A stretch of 5,714 bases of DNA from an uncultured Aliterella sp. (GTDB lineage: Bacteria; Cyanobacteriota; Cyanobacteriia; Cyanobacteriales; Chroococcidiopsidaceae): the NCBI GenBank assembly GCA_905479905.1, contig CAJQOK010000119.1:1-5714 (forward strand), given 5' to 3'. Below the pieces are notes generated by a model. That model was given only the letters and a program-made list of their open reading frames with translations, ran no database searches and was not told where the DNA came from. This document shows positions 1 to 5,714 of the stretch, in pieces. The translations under genes were made by a program, and so were the position numbers. The number at the start of each line of letters is the position of its first letter. The stretch's first letter is position 1.

Positions 1-240
<240 letters not shown>

Positions 241-283
241 CCCAAACAAGTAATATTTGAGAACAATTGCTCTGTTTATTGAG

Positions 284-301
284 GTTTTGCGATCGCAAAA
301 C
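284..301. repeat. 18-bp perfect palindrome centred on HIP1
   Basis: GTTTTGCGATCGCAAAAC is a perfect palindrome with the cyanobacterial octamer GCGATCGC at its centre. It lies 10 bases past the permease stop codon on the minus strand. It could form a short stem in RNA, but no T-tract follows in either direction, so it is not a standard intrinsic terminator. Confidence 0.7.
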
Positions 302-311
302 TGCCAAGTTT

Positions 312-1157
312 TCACCCTTTTACCCCGCTCCCCGCCTCCGTTGGCACTATATAACGTTGTAAAAGTAAAAATAGTCCTAACACTGGAGCAATCGAAATTA
401 CCGAGCCTGCGGCAATTAATCGCCAGTCTAAAGAAAAAGTCCCCGCTAAATTGGCTACTCCCAAGGGCAATGTGTACAATTCGGGGCGATCTAAAACTAT
501 TAAAGGCCACAAAAAATCGCTCCAAGAGCCGATAAATACAAAAATTGCCAATGTCATCAAGGCGGGGCGAATCGCAGGTAGCATTATGTGCCACCACAAT
601 CCTAATTCTGTACAGCCATCCATACGGGCGGCTTCTTCCATTTCTTTTGGTACGGCGGCAAAGGCTTGTCGCAGTAAAAATATGCCAAAGGCGGAGGCGA
701 TCGCCGGAAAAATAATTCCTATATAAGTATTTCTGATTCCTAGCTGGACTGTAAGTATATACAAGGGAATCATCACAATCTGAAAGGGAATCATAATTGT
801 GGAAACAATTAAGCTAAAAATTACTTCTTTTCCCCGAAAATCTAATCTTGCCAAGGGATAAGCTGCTAAAGCACAAAATAATAAGTTCAATCCTACGCTT
901 AATACGGCGATCGCACTACTGTTAAATAAATATGTGCCAAAGGGGTTTGTTTGCCAAACTCGAATGTAATTATTTACTGTCGGCTGTCTTGGCAACAACT
1001 GTGGTGGAAATTGAAATATATCCTCAGTCGGCGATTTTAATGATGTACTCACTAGCCACAACAACGGCAATAACATCAAAATTGTGCTAGATCCCAATAC
1101 TCCATACTTAATAACGTTTCTCCAACTTTGCCCGTAAGTTATATTCTTCCCTTTCAT
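312..1157 (-). CDS. Sugar ABC importer permease (MalG/UgpE-like)
   Basis: This 281-residue inner-membrane protein is of normal length for the binding-protein-dependent permeases of carbohydrate importers. About six hydrophobic segments are visible, near residues 17-38, 76-103, 111-134, 145-165, 199-221 and 246-270. The diagnostic cytoplasmic EAA loop, which contacts the ATPase, is intact: EAARMDG at 175-181 followed after nine residues by I191-M-L193-P194, fitting EAA-x3-G-x9-I-x-LP. The charged N-terminus, WLVSTSLKSP (35-43 region) and the QRYIVPTEAGSGVKG tail resemble the MalG/LacG/UgpE side of the family, which normally pairs with a MalF-type permease, a binding protein and an ATPase. None of these partners is in the window, and the substrate cannot be read from the sequence; osmolyte or oligosaccharide uptake are possibilities. 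The ATG at 1157 has an AGGT Shine-Dalgarno-like element six bases upstream, and the next gene upstream on this strand ends 228 bases away. Confidence 0.92.
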   Translation of the reverse strand: MKGKNITYGQSWRNVIKYGVLGSSTILMLLPLLWLVSTSLKSPTEDIFQFPPQLLPRQPTVNNYIRVWQTNPFGTYLFNSSAIAVLSVGLNLLFCALAAYPLARLDFRGKEVIFSLIVSTIMIPFQIVMIPLYILTVQLGIRNTYIGIIFPAIASAFGIFLLRQAFAAVPKEMEEAARMDGCTELGLWWHIMLPAIRPALMTLAIFVFIGSWSDFLWPLIVLDRPELYTLPLGVANLAGTFSLDWRLIAAGSVISIAPVLGLFLLLQRYIVPTEAGSGVKG

Positions 1158-1266
1158 TTCTTTACCTATCTATTTAACTAAAATTATTATTCATATTTAG
1201 TTACAATTTTCTTTTTATCCCCCCTTATTTTGCTCTAAATATTATTAGTTTATTTTCTAAAACCCC

Positions 1267-1296
1267 TTGACTTATTTACATTAAGTGTCGTACTAT
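1267..1296 (+). promoter_or_regulatory. Candidate plus-strand promoter facing no gene
   Basis: TTGACT (1267-1272), an 18-base spacer and TACTAT (1291-1296) resemble a sigma70 promoter reading rightward (five of six and four of six consensus bases). It ends four bases before the oppositely directed TATAAT box. No plus-strand gene follows; a transcript would cross the 26-bp palindrome and enter the folate gene in antisense. In an AT-rich spacer a chance match is quite possible. Confidence 0.25.
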
Positions 1297-1299
1297 GAA

Positions 1300-1329
1300 A
1301 TTATATTGATCTAACTAAATGCTTGCTAA
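1300..1329 (-). promoter_or_regulatory. Candidate promoter of the permease gene
   Basis: On the minus strand TTAGCA (complement of 1324-1329), an 18-base spacer and a perfect TATAAT (complement of 1300-1305) form a sigma70-type promoter. It would give an AT-rich leader of about 135 bases before the permease ATG. It separates the permease from the folate/fucose gene run upstream. Assigned from consensus match only. Confidence 0.5.
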
Positions 1330-1344
1330 AGGTAGGTGGTTAGG

Positions 1345-1370
1345 GCGCAGAGGAGAATTCTCCTTTGCGC
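1345..1370. repeat. 26-bp near-perfect palindrome downstream of the folate gene
   Basis: The sequence reads GCGCAG, then a perfect 14-bp core AGGAGAATTCTCCT, then TTGCGC. Arms of 13 bases pair completely apart from one G/T position (1350 with 1365), which would still pair as G-U in plus-strand RNA. It starts 15 bases after the stop of the cyclo-ligase gene and may end transcription of the gmd-fcl-cyclo-ligase run, but no T-tract follows on either strand. A dispersed palindromic repeat is the alternative. Confidence 0.65.
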
Positions 1371-1385
1371 GGCTGAAATTAAAAA

Positions 1386-2000
1386 TTAGTTCAGCATTAT
1401 TAACTCTTTTTCTGTACAAACGCCGTGCAGCTTCTGATCCCAACAATTAATTGGTAACTGGGGTATAAAAGCAAAATCAAAGACTACTCCTATAGTGGGT
1501 ACTGCTCCCCAGAGTGGAGAACTAAGCAAGCGGTCGTAGTAACCGCCCCCGTAGCCTAAACGATAGCCCAGTGCGTCACAACTAACAGCCGGAACAATAA
1601 TTAAATCTACATCTTTTGGTTGTAAAAAAGGAGCCGTAGGTAAAGGTTCTAAAATGCCGTAAAAGTTGGTTTGTAAAGGTTGTTGCCATGCCCAAGAGTG
1701 CCAAATCAACGATTTATTAACGCAGCGTGGAAACCCCCAATTATGTTTAGTAGTAAATAAACAACTCAAATCTGGTTCAAAGCGAAAACTAAAATAAGCA
1801 TTAATAGTTTTAGCGTTGATAAATAGAGCCGATGATTGCAATAAAGCGCAAATCTGGCTACTTTTTTCTTGCCATTGGGAAAGAGGCAACTGTTGGCGTT
1901 GTTGTAAAAGCAACTGCCTTAATTGATTTTTGTTTGCGGGAGGATTAGTAGTAATAATAAATTGCCCGTAGTTGGGAGTAGAGACGCGCTTAAAACGCAT
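1386..2000 (-). CDS. 5-formyltetrahydrofolate cyclo-ligase
   Basis: A 204-residue protein of the 5-FCL/MTHFS family (YgfA in E. coli), which converts 5-formyltetrahydrofolate to 5,10-methenyltetrahydrofolate using ATP in the cytoplasm and recycles this inhibitory folate. The family signature is clear: GYRLGYGGGYYDR at 145-157. Other matches are the basic N-terminal helix KNQLRQLLLQQR (24-35), which in the family contacts ATP phosphates, RFEPD (73-77), DVDLIIVPAVSCD (130-142) and the CTEKELI end (195-201). The N-terminus is about 15-20 residues longer than usual. The first eight or so residues are encoded inside an inverted repeat, and no alternative ATG, GTG or TTG is seen between 2000 and the conserved helix, so the ATG at 2000 is kept. 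It begins only 10 bases after the fcl stop, which suggests co-transcription and probably translational coupling. There is no proper Shine-Dalgarno; GTAGGG abuts the ATG. Confidence 0.9.
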   Translation of the reverse strand: MRFKRVSTPNYGQFIITTNPPANKNQLRQLLLQQRQQLPLSQWQEKSSQICALLQSSALFINAKTINAYFSFRFEPDLSCLFTTKHNWGFPRCVNKSLIWHSWAWQQPLQTNFYGILEPLPTAPFLQPKDVDLIIVPAVSCDALGYRLGYGGGYYDRLLSSPLWGAVPTIGVVFDFAFIPQLPINCWDQKLHGVCTEKELIMLN

Positions 2001-2006
2001 CCCTAC
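1978..2006. repeat. Inverted repeat over the cyclo-ligase start codon
   Basis: Arms GTAGAGACGCG (1978-1988) and CGCATCCCTAC (1996-2006) flank a seven-base loop. In minus-strand RNA all 11 positions pair, two as G-U wobbles, so the ATG at 2000-1998 lies inside the stem. The arm sequence resembles dispersed palindromes of the GTAGAGACG type that I recall from cyanobacterial genomes; this resemblance is from memory and not checked. Confidence 0.7.
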
Positions 2007-2010
2007 AATT

Positions 2011-2955
2011 TTAAGTAGAGTGGTGGCGATACCAAGCGATCGTATTATTTAGCCCTTGTTTAAAATCTATTTGGGCTGTAAAGTCAAAAGCTTGTTTTGC
2101 TCTATTGGTATCTAAGCAACGGCGCGGCTGACCGTTTGGTTTATCTGTTTGATAGACAATTTCGCCATCAAACTCCATCAACTGACAAATTAAGCTAATT
2201 AAGTCGCCAATAGAAATCTCATAACCTGTTCCCAAATTGACAGGATCTGCTTCATTATAAGCAACGGTCGCCATCACAATACCCCGTGCCGCATCTTGGG
2301 AGTAGAGAAATTCACGAGTAGGAGTGCCATCCCCCCAAACGAGAAGTTGCCGATCACCCCGTTGTTGCGCTTGGTGGACTTTACGAATTAAAGCTGGAAT
2401 TACGTGGGAACTATCGGGATTAAAATTATCTTCAGGGCCGTACAAATTTACAGGCAATAGATAGATGCCATTAAAATTATATTGCTGCCGATAAGCCTGG
2501 AGTTGTACTAATAGAGCTTTTTTAGCAATGCCATAGGGCGCATTAGTTTCTTCTGGGTAGCCATTCCAGAGGTCATCTTCCTTAAAAGGTACAGGGGTAA
2601 ATTTTGGATAGGCGCAGATTGTACCGACGCAAACAAATTTTTCAATTCCTGCTTGATAGGCACAGTGAATTAGTTGTGCGCCCATCATCAGATTGTCATA
2701 AAATAATTCCCCAGGTTTGACTTGATTTAAACCAATACCGCCCACGTGGGCTGCTAGGTGAATTATGATGTCTTGATGCTCAATAACACGCTGACAGTTT
2801 TCTAAAGTTCGCAAGTCGCGATCGCTGGATCTTACTACCGTAATTTTATTAGAATCTGCCCCAGCAACCCCTAGTTGCTCGACTACTTGGCGACCTAAAA
2901 ATCCCGCCCCACCAGTAACAAGAATCCGTTTGTCTTTTAAATCTAAAACGGTCAT
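2011..2955 (-). CDS. fcl: GDP-L-fucose synthase (GDP-4-keto-6-deoxymannose epimerase/reductase)
   Basis: A 314-residue extended short-chain dehydrogenase/reductase (Fcl/WcaG/GMER). It takes the Gmd product GDP-4-keto-6-deoxy-D-mannose, epimerises C3 and C5, and reduces C4 with NADPH to give GDP-L-fucose. The N-terminal Rossmann motif is TGGAGFLG (14-21). [12 protein letters not shown] (67-78) is the family's AAxxVGGI segment. The catalytic pair is Y141-x3-K145 in APYGIAKK. Cys114 and His184 (SSHVIPAL) match the epimerisation residues C109 and H179 of E. coli WcaG as I align them from memory. Where E. coli has catalytic Ser107, this protein has Thr112 (GTICAYP). NLYGPEDNF (170-178) and [12 protein letters not shown] (207-218) are also typical. 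Translation begins at the ATG at 2955, 22 bases after the gmd stop, with no strong Shine-Dalgarno, so coupling to gmd is likely. A HIP1 octamer lies inside the gene. Confidence 0.95.
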   Translation of the reverse strand: MTVLDLKDKRILVTGGAGFLGRQVVEQLGVAGADSNKITVVRSSDRDLRTLENCQRVIEHQDIIIHLAAHVGGIGLNQVKPGELFYDNLMMGAQLIHCAYQAGIEKFVCVGTICAYPKFTPVPFKEDDLWNGYPEETNAPYGIAKKALLVQLQAYRQQYNFNGIYLLPVNLYGPEDNFNPDSSHVIPALIRKVHQAQQRGDRQLLVWGDGTPTREFLYSQDAARGIVMATVAYNEADPVNLGTGYEISIGDLISLICQLMEFDGEIVYQTDKPNGQPRRCLDTNRAKQAFDFTAQIDFKQGLNNTIAWYRHHST

Positions 2956-2977
2956 GATTTTATTGCTTTTATATAAA

Positions 2978-4054
2978 TTAAAATTGATTGCTAGTCTGCT
3001 GCCGAGTTGTCGCTAGTTCTCCAAGGGCTTGAACACCGTTACCCTTAGCACCCAAACCACCTAGGGCTTGTAAGTCAGCTTCTACCATAATTGCGACTAA
3101 TTCCTTAAACGTAACTGTAGGTTCCCAGCCTAAGACTTGCTTTGCCTTGCTTGGATCGCCAATTAATAATTCTACTTCTGCTGGACGCAAGTAACGCTCG
3201 TCAAATTCTACATAGTCGTGCCAATCAAGATTGACATGGCTAAAAGCTAGATTAAGAAATTCCTGGACGCTATGGGTTTCTCCGGTCGCAATTACGTAGT
3301 CATCGGGCTTGTCTTGCTGCAACATTAGCCACATAGCTTTCACATAATCTTTGGCGTAGCCCCAATCGCGTTTAGCGTCGAGGTTGCCTAGATAGGTTTT
3401 TTTCTGCTTTCCTGTAACAATACGGGCGATCGCTCTCGTAATTTTGCGCGTAACAAAAGTTTCTCCTCGGCGGGGGGATTCGTGATTAAATAAGATGCCG
3501 TTACAGGCAAATAAATCGTAAGATTCACGGTAATTGATGGTTTGCCAGTGGGCGTAAACTTTAGCACAAGCGTAAGGGCTGCGCGGGTAAAAAGGTGTTG
3601 TTTCTTTTTGGGGTACTTGCTGCACTAAACCATACATTTCTGACGAACCCGCTTGATAAAACCGGACTTCAATTCCTGTACGCTGTTGATAATCTCTAAT
3701 TGCTTCTAATAAACGTAGCGTTCCCATCCCCACTGTATCAACGGTATACTCTGGCGAATCAAAGCTAACTCGAACGTGAGACTGAGCGCCTAAATTATAA
3801 ATTTCTATGGGTTTAACGTCTTCTATAATTCTTCTTAGAGTTGTACCGTCGGTTAAGTCGCCGTAGTGTAAAAATAACCGCGCCCCTTCTTTGTGGGGAT
3901 CTTCATACATATGGTCGATGCGATCAGTATTAAATGTTGAAGTGCGGCGAATAATACCGTGTACTTCATAACCTTTTTCAAGGAGAAGTTCCCCTAGATA
4001 AGAACCATCTTGTCCGGTAATTCCTGTAATCAGCGCTCGTTTGCCTTCACTCAT
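2978..4054 (-). CDS. gmd: GDP-mannose 4,6-dehydratase
   Basis: A 358-residue extended SDR enzyme that converts GDP-D-mannose to GDP-4-keto-6-deoxy-D-mannose, the entry step to GDP-L-fucose and GDP-rhamnose. The protein opens [20 protein letters not shown], with the NADP-binding GITGQDG at 11-17. [16 protein letters not shown] (33-48) and [12 protein letters not shown] (87-98) are hallmark Gmd segments. The active site is visible as S137-S-E139 (AGSSEMYG), Y161 and K165 (SPYACAK), with Ser137 where E. coli Gmd has Thr132. [15 protein letters not shown] (190-204) is also conserved. The reading frame is open to a TTG at 4126, adding 24 residues, but the ATG at 4054 is preferred because it has an AAGGA ribosome-binding site five bases upstream and matches the family N-terminus. 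The last 28 residues form a Gly/Gln-rich tail with a repeated LQALG/VQALG unit. It heads the gmd-fcl-cyclo-ligase run. Confidence 0.96.
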   Translation of the reverse strand: MSEGKRALITGITGQDGSYLGELLLEKGYEVHGIIRRTSTFNTDRIDHMYEDPHKEGARLFLHYGDLTDGTTLRRIIEDVKPIEIYNLGAQSHVRVSFDSPEYTVDTVGMGTLRLLEAIRDYQQRTGIEVRFYQAGSSEMYGLVQQVPQKETTPFYPRSPYACAKVYAHWQTINYRESYDLFACNGILFNHESPRRGETFVTRKITRAIARIVTGKQKKTYLGNLDAKRDWGYAKDYVKAMWLMLQQDKPDDYVIATGETHSVQEFLNLAFSHVNLDWHDYVEFDERYLRPAEVELLIGDPSKAKQVLGWEPTVTFKELVAIMVEADLQALGGLGAKGNGVQALGELATTRQQTSNQF

Positions 4055-4059
4055 GCTAG

Positions 4060-4064
4060 TCCTT
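4060..4064 (-). promoter_or_regulatory. Ribosome-binding site deciding the gmd start
   Basis: AAGGA on the minus strand lies five bases before the ATG at 4054. It supports the shorter Gmd and rejects the in-frame TTG at 4126. Confidence 0.75.
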
Positions 4065-4084
4065 TGGGATGATCTCAAGTAAAT

Positions 4085-4113
4085 ACTCATCTGATACAAG
4101 TTACCAGATGAGT
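4085..4113. repeat. 9-bp inverted repeat in the gmd upstream region
   Basis: ACTCATCTG (4085-4093) and CAGATGAGT (4105-4113) are perfect inverted copies separated by 11 bases. They lie 31-59 bases upstream of the gmd ATG. This could be an operator for a dimeric regulator or a stem-loop in the gmd leader; there is no T-tract, so it is not an obvious attenuator. I found no convincing -10/-35 pair in the very AT-rich stretch 4127-4300 that must hold the promoter. Confidence 0.6.
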
Positions 4114-4299
4114 GAGATTTTTCCAACGATTGGTATTAAATAAATTTAATTAGAATTTAACTTGTGTTTATTGTTACTCTTAAAATTTATTTGTACTGCC
4201 AAGAAAAATATTTTTTAGGTTCAGTAATAAATTAATTAAAATTCTAAACTTAATTGAAAACCTTATTAAATGTATTTTTTTATTTGCAAAAGTTTCTCT

Positions 4300-4341
4300 A
4301 AAAAATTAAGGTTCGAGCTACAATTTTTAAGCATCGAACCT
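4300..4341 (-). terminator. Intrinsic terminator of the sugar transferase gene
   Basis: Read on the minus strand, AGGTTCGA, one bulged T, then GCT pair with AGC-TCGAACCT across a 10-base loop, giving an 11-bp stem (4330-4341 with 4309-4319). TAATTTTTT follows directly, with the six T residues at 4305-4300. The stem begins 16 bases after the TAA of the sugar transferase gene. In the plus direction no T-tract follows, so it acts leftward. It implies that gmd needs its own promoter in 4127-4299. Confidence 0.85.
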
Positions 4342-4357
4342 CTACAACAATATTGCT

Positions 4358-5167
4358 TTAGTAAGCGCCATTATTTTTGGGGACAAGTACAACTCCAATT
4401 GTTTTGATAATTATCCATACATCTAACCAAAAACTATGATTTTTTGCATAGTAAAGGTCAATTTGAATGCGGCGGTTGTAGGGAATGTCATTCCTTCCTG
4501 ACACTTGCCACAATCCTGTAATCCCAGGTTTTATAGTTAAAACCTTATCGATATATCCACCATACTTAGGTAATTCTTCAACCACTAAAGGGCGAGGGCC
4601 TACTACACTCATGTCTCCTAGCAAAACATTCCAAAATTGCGGAAACTCATCAAGGCTAGTCAATCGTAAAAATTTGCCAATCTTTGTTATTCTAGGGTCT
4701 TTTTTTAGCTTGAAGTTATTTTCAAACTCCTGGCGAAATACCGGAGAATCCATTAAATCTAACAATACCTCGTCGGCATTCGTGACCATAGTGCGAAACT
4801 TAATGCAAGTAAAAAGTTTGTAATTTTTACCTACTCGTTTTTGCAGATAGAAAATTGGCCCTTTTGAACTTATGGCAATTAACGAAATTAGCAGTAAGTA
4901 CAATGGAGAAAATACAATCAACACGAACAGCGAAAATACAATATCAAATAGTCGCTTATTAAACTCTTTGTTTAAGCACAACCATAGATAAAGATTTTTG
5001 AATAATCTCCGTCCTGAAGGCAATGATTCAGTTTTTGATTCCACCCCGCTAGTAGCAACGCGGACTATAGAAGTCGCTCCTTTAGACCATTTGCTACCAC
5101 CATCGGAACCGGGGCCTTTTACGAAGGCTCTTAATCGCTTGCCAAAGAGGAGTGAATGGGCAGTCAT
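4358..5167 (-). CDS. Initiating sugar-1-phosphate transferase (polyprenyl-phosphate, WcaJ/RfbP family)
   Basis: A 269-residue membrane enzyme of the bacterial sugar transferase family. Family knowledge: it transfers a sugar-1-phosphate from a nucleotide sugar to undecaprenyl phosphate at the cytoplasmic face, starting assembly of exopolysaccharide, capsule or O-antigen units. Landmarks in order: basic N-terminus; KRLFD (71-75) leading into a hydrophobic segment (about 76-99); GPIFYLQKRVG (103-113); KFRTM (123-127); RLTSLDEFPQFWN (168-180) with the catalytic-type D173-E174 pair; MSVVGPRP (186-193); PGITGLWQVSGR (214-225). The four-helix N-terminal domain and CoA-binding-like domain of WcaJ are absent, so this is the short form. 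The first 70 residues are Ser/Gly-rich and poorly conserved. The frame is open to a TTG at 5290, but an AAGGAG site four bases before the ATG at 5167 decides the start; another ATG is immediately upstream at 5170. The sugar donor (glucose, galactose or other) cannot be told. It is probably monocistronic. Confidence 0.92.
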   Translation of the reverse strand: MTAHSLLFGKRLRAFVKGPGSDGGSKWSKGATSIVRVATSGVESKTESLPSGRRLFKNLYLWLCLNKEFNKRLFDIVFSLFVLIVFSPLYLLLISLIAISSKGPIFYLQKRVGKNYKLFTCIKFRTMVTNADEVLLDLMDSPVFRQEFENNFKLKKDPRITKIGKFLRLTSLDEFPQFWNVLLGDMSVVGPRPLVVEELPKYGGYIDKVLTIKPGITGLWQVSGRNDIPYNRRIQIDLYYAKNHSFWLDVWIIIKTIGVVLVPKNNGAY

Positions 5168-5171
5168 CATA

Positions 5172-5177
5172 CTCCTT
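5172..5177 (-). promoter_or_regulatory. Ribosome-binding site deciding the sugar transferase start
   Basis: AAGGAG on the minus strand is followed by tandem ATG codons at 5170 and 5167. The spacing is one base to the first and four to the second, which favours the second. It argues against the TTG at 5290. Confidence 0.75.
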
Positions 5178-5350
5178 AACACAATCCACACCACACATAG
5201 TCCCGATCTTAAAGCCAGATGACCATAAATAAAGCGATTTTGATCTAAATTATTGTAGATAACCTTAAAAATGTATATTCCACTACCCAATTATGTCGGT
5301 TTCAGGGTTCAAAGTTCCAGAAACTGACCCTAGGATTTACCTAACACTGT

Positions 5351-5381
5351 AGTAATACGATTACTTTTCCTGAGCGATCAA
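5351..5381 (-). promoter_or_regulatory. Candidate sugar transferase promoter overlapped by a palindrome
   Basis: On the minus strand TTGATC (complement of 5376-5381), an 18-base spacer and TATTAC (complement of 5352-5357) form a possible promoter. The leader would be about 180 bases. AGTAAT (5351-5356) and ATTACT (5360-5365) make a 6-bp inverted repeat with a three-base spacer lying over the -10 box, where a repressor could bind. Based on consensus and symmetry only. Confidence 0.4.
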
Positions 5382-5714
5382 AATAAAAAATGGCGTTTTT
5401 AGCTTCCCAGTACCCTAGGCAACCTCTGAAGAAATGCCAGTGAAGAATTTGCTGCAACTGGCTGACAATTACAGCGTAGTAATATCAGCCGAATAGAAAG
5501 GTGGCGATAGGTTCGTACTTGCCTTTGTGCTGGAGTTAAGTTTATCCCAAGTTATGATGAGCCTTGAAAGCACAAAGAGTAAAAAAACACGCATTTTGTA
5601 TTTTTTGACTAGAAACAATTTGCAACGCTGTACCACCCTATTTTTTCTCAAGTCTGAATAGCTACCTTCAAGCAGAAAATTGCTGCCAGGAATTTTCGAC
5701 AAAATCTTGATAAT

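Larger units (their letters stand above)
5168..5714. other. Region without a recognisable gene
   Basis: This 547-base stretch upstream of the sugar transferase holds no protein I recognise. It contains the candidate promoter near 5351-5381; an imperfect stem in the putative leader, GTCAGTTTC with GAAACCGAC on the minus strand (about 5298-5328); a 6-bp inverted repeat GCCAGT/ACTGGC (5436-5441 and 5457-5462); two copies of ACCCTAGG (5327-5334, 5412-5419); and two copies of GTAGTAATA (5349-5357, 5476-5484). On the minus strand a frame is open from the right edge to a stop at 5469 (about 82 codons, with only a TTG inside the window at 5702). It has no ribosome-binding site or family feature, so I do not call it a gene; it could be the 3' end of something beyond the window. 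Confidence 0.5.

Noticed and set aside
312..341. G-rich tract on the coding strand at the end of the permease gene as a G-quadruplex
   Set aside because: Only two GGGG runs and one GGG run plus two GG pairs, and the encoded AGSGVKG tail seems usual for this family, so the G-richness may simply be coding.
1158..1385. 6S RNA next to the cyclo-ligase gene, as with ssrS-ygfA in E. coli
   Set aside because: The spacer is downstream rather than upstream of the gene, and I see no long rod-like structure with a central bubble.
4055..4126. Longer Gmd starting at TTG 4126 (24 extra residues)
   Set aside because: The start would be a TTG, the added stretch covers an inverted repeat, and the ATG at 4054 has a good AAGGA site and the family N-terminus.
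4485..5222. Plus-strand open frames inside the sugar transferase gene
   Set aside because: Antisense shadows of a strongly conserved coding sequence.
5168..5290. Longer sugar transferase starting at TTG 5290 (41 extra residues)
   Set aside because: TTG start with no ribosome-binding site. An AAGGAG at 5172-5177 points to the ATG at 5167.
5337..5489. Short minus-strand frame encoding ...FYFDRSGKVIVLLQC, considered as a gene remnant
   Set aside because: About 45 codons, no start codon, no family match that I recognise, and it overlaps the candidate promoter.
5469..5714. Minus-strand open frame reaching the right edge (about 82 codons)
   Set aside because: No ATG start, ribosome-binding site or recognisable motif; an open frame of this length is plausible by chance in AT-rich DNA. 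It could be a gene's 3' end, but the window cannot show it.

Overview
The window reads as chromosomal DNA from a cyanobacterium. It begins inside a plant-type phytoene desaturase (pds/crtP), a carotenoid enzyme typical of oxygenic phototrophs. The octamer GCGATCGC (HIP1, abundant in many cyanobacterial genomes) occurs six times, at 150, 289, 697, 907, 2818 and 3426. The DNA is AT-rich. The species cannot be named from this sequence; a filamentous or Chroococcidiopsis-like lineage is only a guess.

All six supported genes lie on the minus strand, so transcription runs right to left. From right to left: (1) a 547-base stretch without a recognisable gene (5168-5714), with a candidate promoter and several inverted repeats; (2) a polyprenyl-phosphate sugar-1-phosphate transferase (4358-5167), followed by a clear intrinsic terminator (4300-4341); (3) an AT-rich leader with a 9-bp inverted repeat; (4) a three-gene run of gmd (GDP-mannose 4,6-dehydratase), fcl (GDP-L-fucose synthase) and a 5-formyltetrahydrofolate cyclo-ligase gene, separated by 22 and 10 bases; (5) a spacer (1158-1385) with a 26-bp palindrome and a TATAAT-type promoter; (6) a lone MalG/UgpE-type sugar ABC importer permease; (7) a spacer with an 18-bp HIP1-centred palindrome and a TATAAT promoter flanked by tandem repeats; (8) the first 55 codons of pds.

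The biological theme on the right is surface polysaccharide. Gmd and Fcl convert GDP-D-mannose to GDP-L-fucose in two steps. The sugar transferase belongs to the family that starts lipid-linked repeat-unit assembly for exopolysaccharide, capsule or O-antigen. The folate gene at the end of the gmd-fcl run has no obvious link to fucose and is probably a passenger, or is coupled for expression. The permease and pds appear to be separate transcription units.

I see no undescribed multi-gene system here. The most interesting signals are small: a start codon buried in a repeat-like hairpin, tandem 13-mers on the pds promoter, a palindrome over the candidate promoter of the sugar transferase, and a candidate plus-strand promoter that points at no gene. 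Promoters and regulatory roles are sequence-based inferences throughout.
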